Shown here piece by piece: positions 1 through 3,323 of a stretch of 5,117 nt of DNA. Each line of letters begins with the position of its first letter. The stretch's first letter is position 1. Origin of the DNA: Thaumarchaeota archaeon UBA183 (GTDB taxonomy: Archaea; Thermoproteota; Nitrososphaeria; Nitrososphaerales; UBA183). Position numbers and translations under genes: made by a program. Location of the stretch: NCBI GenBank assembly GCA_002495205.1, contig DAEE01000050.1, positions 7,786 through 12,902 of the forward strand. The letters run 5' to 3'. The notes under the pieces were generated by a model that was given only the letters and a program-made list of their open reading frames with translations, did not search any database and was not told the DNA's origin.

Positions 1-782
1 AGCCCTGTGTGCACCCAGTACCTGACGAGGGGGTGCACTCCTGTCAGGGACTCGGCCTGTGCTATCTCCGCTTCGTGGTGCGGGTAGATCAGTTCGTAGG
101 CGCCCCCGTGGATGTCGTACTGGGGGCCGAGGATCGGCAGGGTCACGGCGGTGTCCTGGATGTGCCAGCCTGGGGAGCCGAGGCCCCAGGGGCTCGGGTA
201 GCGGCCCTCGATCAGCTTCTCCGGGCGCCAGAGCCCGAAGTCTGCGAGGTTCCTCTTCAGGGGCGAGAGCTCCAGGGGCCGCAGGGAGAGGTCCCGCTTC
301 GACTGGTGGGAGAGCTTCCCCCACCTCCTGAACTTCGAAGTGTCGAAGTAGACCCACCCGCCAGCCCGGTAGGCGAACCCCTTCCGCAGCATCGCACCGA
401 CCTGTGAGATCATCTCGTCGACATGGCCCGACACCGGCTCGAAGCGGGAGACCGTGTTGATCTTCAGGCGCTTCAGGTCGCCCAAGAAGAGCGAAGACAT
501 CTGTCGGGAGTACTCGATGGGGCCTGAATTCCACTGTCGCGCTGCCCTCGTTATGGTTTCGTCGATGTCTGTTATGTTCATCAGGAAGAAGACATGGTAG
601 CCGCGGTGGGTCAGATACCTGGTGAGGGCGTCGTAGAAGATGTAGGTTCTCGCGTGGCCGAGGTGAATCCTCGACTGTACTGTGGGCCCGCAGACGAACA
701 TGGTGACCCTCGGAGGACGTAGAGGGCGGAACACCTCCTTCTTCCCGGACAGGGTGTTGAAGAGCGCGAGACGACCCCTCAA
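1..782 (-). CDS. cysS: Cysteinyl-tRNA synthetase, N-terminal part (runs off left edge)
   Basis: Class I aminoacyl-tRNA synthetase that activates cysteine with ATP and loads it onto tRNA-Cys in the cytoplasm. 260 codons are present; the C-terminal part (KMSKS loop, anticodon-binding region) lies beyond base 1. Family landmarks in order: [14 protein letters not shown] (residues 7-20), FVCGPTV (29-35), the ATP-binding HLGH (40-43) followed by ARTY, NITDID (69-74), [10 protein letters not shown] (176-185), [12 protein letters not shown] (197-208), DIHGG (223-227) and PHHEAEIAQ (234-242). Zinc ligands by alignment with E. coli C28/C209/H234/E238 would be C31, D210, H235 and E239, so the second cysteine is replaced by aspartate. 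The start is taken at TTG (782-780) because it precedes the conserved N-terminus by only a few residues and no ATG or GTG lies just upstream. The identity is very secure; the exact start is less so. The variant [12 protein letters not shown] (usual GPTVYD.xHIGH) marks a divergent subfamily. Confidence 0.95.
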   Translation of the reverse strand, partial: MRGRLALFNTLSGKKEVFRPLRPPRVTMFVCGPTVQSRIHLGHARTYIFYDALTRYLTHRGYHVFFLMNITDIDETITRAARQWNSGPIEYSRQMSSLFLGDLKRLKINTVSRFEPVSGHVDEMISQVGAMLRKGFAYRAGGWVYFDTSKFRRWGKLSHQSKRDLSLRPLELSPLKRNLADFGLWRPEKLIEGRYPSPWGLGSPGWHIQDTAVTLPILGPQYDIHGGAYELIYPHHEAEIAQAESLTGVHPLVRYWVHTG

Positions 783-802
783 TGGGCAGCGAGGTGGCGC
801 AG

Positions 803-1135
803 ATGGGCCTGGTATTTGTTTTTGAGGTGGGGGATCGGGCAGTGTCCGGGTTGTTCTACGAGAGGGAGGTGAAGTCCCTGGATGCGGTGATCGAGGCGGT
901 CCGCGTGCTGGACGAAGACTCGGGCATCCGGCTCATCGGAGAGCGAAACGGGAAGGAGTGCCTCGTTTTTGTGACCAGGTTCGGCCGGAAGTACACAGTG
1001 ATGACCTACGGAATGAGTGGGCGGACCGGCGCGCCAGGGAGGAGGTTGGACGCGGTGGAGGTCGAAGGCGCGGACGCCGTGGCGAGGGTCATCAGGAATT
1101 CGGCCCCTCGTCGCATAAGGGCCTACGTCTACTGA
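803..1135 (+). CDS. Small protein of unknown function (110 residues)
   Basis: I do not recognise this protein. It is soluble-looking, with no signal peptide or membrane segment. It opens with a strong beta strand (GLVFVFEV), has a charged, probably helical middle (residues about 25-36, LDAVIEAVRVLDED), a second strand (CLVFVTRFG), a third (KYTVMTYG), a Gly/Arg-rich loop (SGRTGAPGRR) and a short final helix and strand ending RIRAYVY. This alternation suggests a small alpha/beta fold. Codon use (GC-rich third positions, AGG and CGG arginine) matches the neighbours, which supports real coding. I prefer ATG 803 because GAGGTG at 791-796 gives a plausible ribosome-binding site; an ATG at 782 in the same frame would add MGSEVAQ but would share a base with the cysS start codon. 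No clear TATA box lies upstream. The gene is divergent from cysS and 47 bases ahead of the CPHC protein gene, which has its own promoter. Confidence 0.72.
   Translation: MGLVFVFEVGDRAVSGLFYEREVKSLDAVIEAVRVLDEDSGIRLIGERNGKECLVFVTRFGRKYTVMTYGMSGRTGAPGRRLDAVEVEGADAVARVIRNSAPRRIRAYVY
813..823 (-). promoter_or_regulatory. Possible TATA-like promoter element for cysS
   Basis: Read on the minus strand this is AAAAACAAATA, the only clearly AT-rich spot just upstream of the cysS start. The AAATA part is centred about 33 bases before the TTG, which would give a transcript start near 789 and a leader of a few bases. It lies inside the coding sequence of the divergent small gene, so the match could be due to the codons for a hydrophobic strand instead. 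Weak match to the archaeal TATA consensus. Confidence 0.3.
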
Positions 1136-1152
1136 ACGCGCTCGGCGCCGGA

Positions 1153-1158
1153 TTAATA
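1153..1158 (+). promoter_or_regulatory. TATA box (TTAATA) of the CPHC thioredoxin-like gene
   Basis: TTAATA stands out in otherwise GC-rich sequence. Its centre is about 27 bases before ATG 1183, the distance expected for an archaeal leaderless transcript starting at or next to the start codon. No Shine-Dalgarno sequence lies before ATG 1183, in agreement with leaderless expression. Confidence 0.65.
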
Positions 1159-1182
1159 GACAGGCGGGTGCACTCGGACCCC

Positions 1183-1512
1183 ATGGACCGGCCGAAGGCA
1201 ATCCATGTTGTCTATGCGGAGTGGTGCCCTCATTGCGTGCCTACGACGGTCAGGCCCATGGAGGTGAAGGCGCGGGAGCTGGGAATCCCCTGCGTTCTGC
1301 ATGACATAGACACGGATGACGTGGGAGTCGCGGATGAACTTGTCAAGAAATATGGTGACTGGACTCCGGACTACCTGATCCCGCAGGTGTTCCTGGAGTA
1401 CCCTGGCGGGAGGTACAGGCACGTCCTGACTGGCAACCCTCAGGGCGTCGCGCTCACAAGAGCCGCTGTGGAGGAGCTCCTGTCGAGCGAACTGCTTGCT
1501 GGGTCTAAATAG
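1183..1512 (+). CDS. Thioredoxin/glutaredoxin-fold protein with CPHC active site
   Basis: A 109-residue cytosolic thiol-disulfide oxidoreductase candidate. After a first beta strand (AIHVVYAE, 6-13) comes WCPHC (14-18), the redox CXXC at the start of the first helix. The cis-proline expected opposite the active site is P67 in IPQVF (66-70), followed by the last strands (LEYPGG, RYRHVLTG) and a C-terminal helix (TRAAVEELLSSELL). Length and order fit a stand-alone glutaredoxin or small thioredoxin. CPHC is the motif of DsbA and of several archaeal glutaredoxin-like proteins, and differs from classic CGPC thioredoxin or CPYC glutaredoxin. An extra cysteine, C37, lies after the first helix. There is no signal peptide, so an oxidising periplasm-type role is unlikely. 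ATG 1183 is chosen over the in-frame GTG at 1168 because the TATA box spacing places the transcript start at 1182-1183. The partner (thioredoxin reductase, glutathione-like thiol or other) cannot be told from here. Confidence 0.85.
   Translation: MDRPKAIHVVYAEWCPHCVPTTVRPMEVKARELGIPCVLHDIDTDDVGVADELVKKYGDWTPDYLIPQVFLEYPGGRYRHVLTGNPQGVALTRAAVEELLSSELLAGSK
1506..1511 (+). promoter_or_regulatory. TATA box (TAAATA) of the M29-like gene
   Basis: TAAATA overlaps the last codon and stop of the CPHC protein gene. Its centre is about 25.5 bases before ATG 1534 and about 19.5 before GTG 1528. The spacing fits leaderless expression from ATG 1534 better than from GTG 1528. The same TAAATAG string recurs before the solute-binding protein gene. 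Its overlap with Lys-stop codons means chance is possible. Confidence 0.5.
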
Positions 1513-1513
1513 C

Positions 1514-1520
1514 GGGGGAG
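1514..1520 (+). promoter_or_regulatory. Possible ribosome-binding site before GTG 1528
   Basis: GGGGGAG lies 7 bases before GTG 1528, good spacing for a Shine-Dalgarno site and an argument for GTG 1528 as the start. It would be usable only in a transcript that begins upstream, for example read-through from the CPHC protein gene, because the local TATA box predicts a start near 1534. The site therefore competes with the leaderless reading. Confidence 0.45.
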
Positions 1521-1527
1521 AATCCGG

Positions 1528-2568
1528 GTGGCCATGCCAAGCGAATCACTTGATGCTCTATACGCGAAGGTTGTCAGGAAGGTCCTGACGGACACCCTCG
1601 ACGTGCGCAAAGGGGAGTCGGTGACCGTCGAGGCCTGGGACAACGGGCTGCCGTTCGCGAGGAGGGCCGTGGCCGAGGCTCGGGCCATGGGGTGCAGGGC
1701 GATTCTGATCTACGAGGACGAAGAAGCCTACGTCGAGGGGGTGAAGAGGGCCCCCAAAGATTCGGTGGGAATGATGGGGAAGAACGAGTATGGCATGCTC
1801 GCCGGGACCGACGCCTACATCTTCGTGCCTGGGCCGGTTATTGGTCCCTATTCCAATAGGCTCAGCCCGGAGGAGCGCGACAGGTCCACGAGATACAATT
1901 CGTCGTGGTACGACGCCGCGAAGGAGGCAGGGCTCCGGGGAGCGAGGCTCTCCTACGGGTTCGTGGGGAGGGAACTGGCCAAACTCCTGGGGAAGAGGAT
2001 CGACGACGTGGTCAGGGGGCAGCTGAAGGCAGCCCTCGTGGACTACGGCAAGATCGCACAGAGCGCCAAGAGCGCCTCGGCTCCGCTGGTCGACGGGGCA
2101 GCAGCGACCCTGTCATCAGGGAAGAGCAGGCTGAGGTTCACGCTGAAGGGGGAGCTCGACGTCCAGGACGGGATCGTGGATGAGGAGGACCGGAAGACGG
2201 GGAACAACATGGCCTACGTGCCCCCGGGGCTCGTGACAAAGGAGGTCGACCCTCGGAGCGCCAACGGGCGGGTTGCCATGGCCGGATCATTCACCAAGTA
2301 CGGGGTCATAGCCCGCGCCGAGCTGGAATTCAGGGACGGGAAGCTGGTCGGATGGGAATCAGGCGACGCAAGGCTTCAGAAGCTGCTCGCGTCGGTTCCC
2401 GCGGACGACAGGAGGCTGACCCTCCTTGGAGTCGGGCTGAACCCGGCTATGGCCTACGGCTACGGTCAGGACAGGTTCGTGAAGGGCGCCGTGACTCTGG
2501 CAGGCTTCGGGTTCACTGGACTGGTGGACAAGGGGCGGCTGACTGTGGGGTCCTCTAGCCTGCCGTAG
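1528..2568 (+). CDS. M29 aminopeptidase-like protein without histidines (possible pseudoenzyme)
   Basis: 346 residues from GTG 1528, or 344 from ATG 1534. The layout resembles peptidase family M29 (aminopeptidase T/AmpS type). It has an N-terminal alpha/beta part with KVLTDTLDVRKGESVTVEA (18-36) and GCRAILIYED (55-64). A C-terminal part has a DGIVDEEDR-like segment, VPPGLV (231-236), AELEFRDGKLVGWES, LLGVGLNPAM (299-308) and GAVTLAGFGF (320-329). Known M29 enzymes bind two metal ions through glutamates in PAGE and GELGIGxNP type motifs and through C-terminal histidines. Here the glutamate positions seem to read Leu (L235, L300), the expected histidine strand reads VTLAGFGF, and the whole protein has no histidine. 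It is also shorter than the roughly 400 residues usual for the family. Metallopeptidase activity is therefore doubtful. It follows the CPHC protein gene by 15 bases and could be co-transcribed with it. Family assignment is from remembered motifs. Confidence 0.72.
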   Translation: MAMPSESLDALYAKVVRKVLTDTLDVRKGESVTVEAWDNGLPFARRAVAEARAMGCRAILIYEDEEAYVEGVKRAPKDSVGMMGKNEYGMLAGTDAYIFVPGPVIGPYSNRLSPEERDRSTRYNSSWYDAAKEAGLRGARLSYGFVGRELAKLLGKRIDDVVRGQLKAALVDYGKIAQSAKSASAPLVDGAAATLSSGKSRLRFTLKGELDVQDGIVDEEDRKTGNNMAYVPPGLVTKEVDPRSANGRVAMAGSFTKYGVIARAELEFRDGKLVGWESGDARLQKLLASVPADDRRLTLLGVGLNPAMAYGYGQDRFVKGAVTLAGFGFTGLVDKGRLTVGSSSLP

Positions 2569-2583
2569 GCCCTCGGTTCGGCA

Positions 2584-2629
2584 CCAGGTTCAGCCCTGGC
2601 AGTCGTACCAAGGTCTTTGAACTGAACCT
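2584..2629. terminator. Inverted repeats between convergent genes, possible terminator region
   Basis: The 59 bases between the two convergent stop codons hold AGGTTCAG (2586-2593) and its exact reverse complement CTGAACCT (2622-2629), separated by 28 bases; the right arm overlaps the stop codon of the Nudix-like gene. A competing small hairpin is CCAGG (2584-2588) with CCTGG (2595-2599), loop of 6. Only one short T run (CTTT) is present, so this is a weak fit to archaeal U-tract terminators. Nothing else is seen in this gap. Confidence 0.3.
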
Positions 2630-3179
2630 AGCTCCTGCCGCGTCCCCGTCGGATCATTCCCGCCACCTCGAGGACGTCACCGTGGCCGCGGGTGAAGTCT
2701 TCCGCCTTCAGGCTCGCCAGGGGCTTGAATGCCAGCTCGCTGAACCATTCAGGACGGGCGAGCTTCGAGGCAACCCTGTCAGGAACCCGGGCCCCATAGA
2801 GGAAGCACAGGTCCCAGTGGGGCGGCTCCTTCTCGTCCCTCACGTCTCCTGAGACGTGAGACTGGACGTCCAGGAGGGAGATCCTGCTGGCCGGGATGTT
2901 GAGCCCGACCTGATCCTTTACGATGCTGCGCGCCGCTTCCAGAGGAGACTCGTACCAGTGCAGGTGCCTTGCCGGCAGGACGTACTTGCCGCTTCCTGCG
3001 TAGACCGGGGCGCGGCTCGGTCCGACCAGGAACCTCTCCACCCAGATCTCCGGGCGGCCCATCTTCCCGACCAAGATCTTCCGCCCGTTCGTCATGGCGA
3101 CAAAGGACGACAGGCAGGTGCCGCCAGGCGGCACGTTCTGCTCCGAGAATAGCGCCTTGCTCTTTGACAGGTCGACCAT
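2628..3179 (-). CDS. Nudix-fold protein with degenerate Nudix box
   Basis: 183 residues, soluble, no signal peptide. Nudix proteins hydrolyse nucleoside diphosphates linked to another group using the box GX5EX7REUXEEXGU. Here the corresponding stretch is residues 71-93: E77 is present and the GL end is kept (G92-L93), but the R-E pair reads S85-I86, the E-E pair reads D89-Q90 and the leading glycine is Arg. The fold is still suggested by VPPGGTCLSSFVAM (16-29, first strand), KILVGKM (34-40), KYVLPARHL (65-73) before the helix, and HWDLCFLYGARV as a following strand. Near the C-terminus DFTRGHGDVL (161-170) looks like a family-specific motif. The basic tail is RRGRGRS. ATG 3179 has no Shine-Dalgarno sequence and sits about 30 bases from a TATA-like box, so a nearly leaderless message is likely. 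It may be a binding or regulatory Nudix relative or use other metal ligands; the substrate is unknown. Confidence 0.75.
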   Translation of the reverse strand: MVDLSKSKALFSEQNVPPGGTCLSSFVAMTNGRKILVGKMGRPEIWVERFLVGPSRAPVYAGSGKYVLPARHLHWYESPLEAARSIVKDQVGLNIPASRISLLDVQSHVSGDVRDEKEPPHWDLCFLYGARVPDRVASKLARPEWFSELAFKPLASLKAEDFTRGHGDVLEVAGMIRRGRGRS

Positions 3180-3206
3180 GGCGAGACTGTTCGTCCAGGA
3201 GCTCTG

Positions 3207-3211
3207 TTAAA
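3207..3211 (-). promoter_or_regulatory. TATA-like box (TTTAA) of the Nudix-like gene
   Basis: On the minus strand this reads GGTTTAACAG, with TTTAA centred about 30 bases before ATG 3179. This predicts a transcript start near 3183 and a leader of only a few bases. No Shine-Dalgarno sequence is seen before that ATG. Confidence 0.5.
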
Positions 3212-3252
3212 CCTTGGGTGATTCCGCGCTCCGAAGCCCGCGGTCGACGCGG

Positions 3253-3267
3253 CGGCGTTGGACGCCG
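3253..3267. repeat. Perfect inverted repeat in divergent promoter region
   Basis: CGGCGT (3253-3258), a TGG spacer, then ACGCCG (3262-3267), an exact 6-base inverted repeat. It lies between the two divergent TATA-like boxes, about 50 bases from the minus-strand box and 39 from the plus-strand box. It could be an operator for a dimeric regulator acting on either gene, or a chance GC-rich palindrome. Function is inferred from position only. Confidence 0.35.
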
Positions 3268-3296
3268 ATTGGAAACGGGGTGTTGCGCGACATCCG

Positions 3297-3302
3297 TAAA
3301 TA
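3297..3302 (+). promoter_or_regulatory. TATA box (TAAATA) of the solute-binding protein gene
   Basis: TAAATA followed by GC, in a GC-rich context, centred about 24.5 bases before GTG 3324. This fits a transcript starting at or next to the start codon. The same TAAATAG string is found before the M29-like gene. Confidence 0.6.
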
Positions 3303-3309
3303 GCCGTCA

Positions 3310-3315
3310 GAGGAG
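3310..3315 (+). promoter_or_regulatory. Shine-Dalgarno-like GAGGAG before GTG 3324
   Basis: GAGGAG ends 8 bases before GTG 3324 and is a near-ideal ribosome-binding site. It fixes the start codon, since in-frame TAA at 3297 blocks anything further upstream and there is no other start between them. It conflicts with a purely leaderless reading from the TAAATA box, so an upstream transcript start may also exist. Confidence 0.6.
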
Positions 3316-3323
3316 AAAGCCGT

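Noticed and set aside
9..407. Plus-strand open frames at the left end (132 and 90 residues)
   Set aside because: They lie opposite clear CysRS motifs (GWHI, DIHGG, PHHEAE) and have Arg/Gly/Pro-rich, low-quality translations typical of the antisense of GC-rich genes.
811..824. TTT/GTT codons taken as a sign of constraint from an embedded cysS promoter
   Set aside because: The same gene uses GTT TTT again in its second LVFV strand (codons around 964-972), so the codon choice is not special to the promoter position.
958..1182. N-terminal extension of the CPHC protein by 75 residues from ATG 958
   Set aside because: It would overlap the small gene in another frame and reads as Arg/Gly-rich shadow sequence; the TATA box at 1153 and thioredoxin-fold start support ATG 1183.
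779..1201. Minus-strand open frame of 140 residues
   Set aside because: Antisense to the small unknown gene, whose plus-strand codon bias is normal; its translation is rich in His/Pro/Arg and resembles no family.
2569..2627. Possible tRNA or small RNA in the convergent gap (GGTTC strings)
   Set aside because: Only 59 bases and no acceptor stem, anticodon arm or T-arm arrangement can be formed.
2856..3152. Plus-strand open frame opposite the Nudix-like gene
   Set aside because: Antisense shadow; the minus-strand frame has a coherent Nudix-like fold pattern and a promoter.
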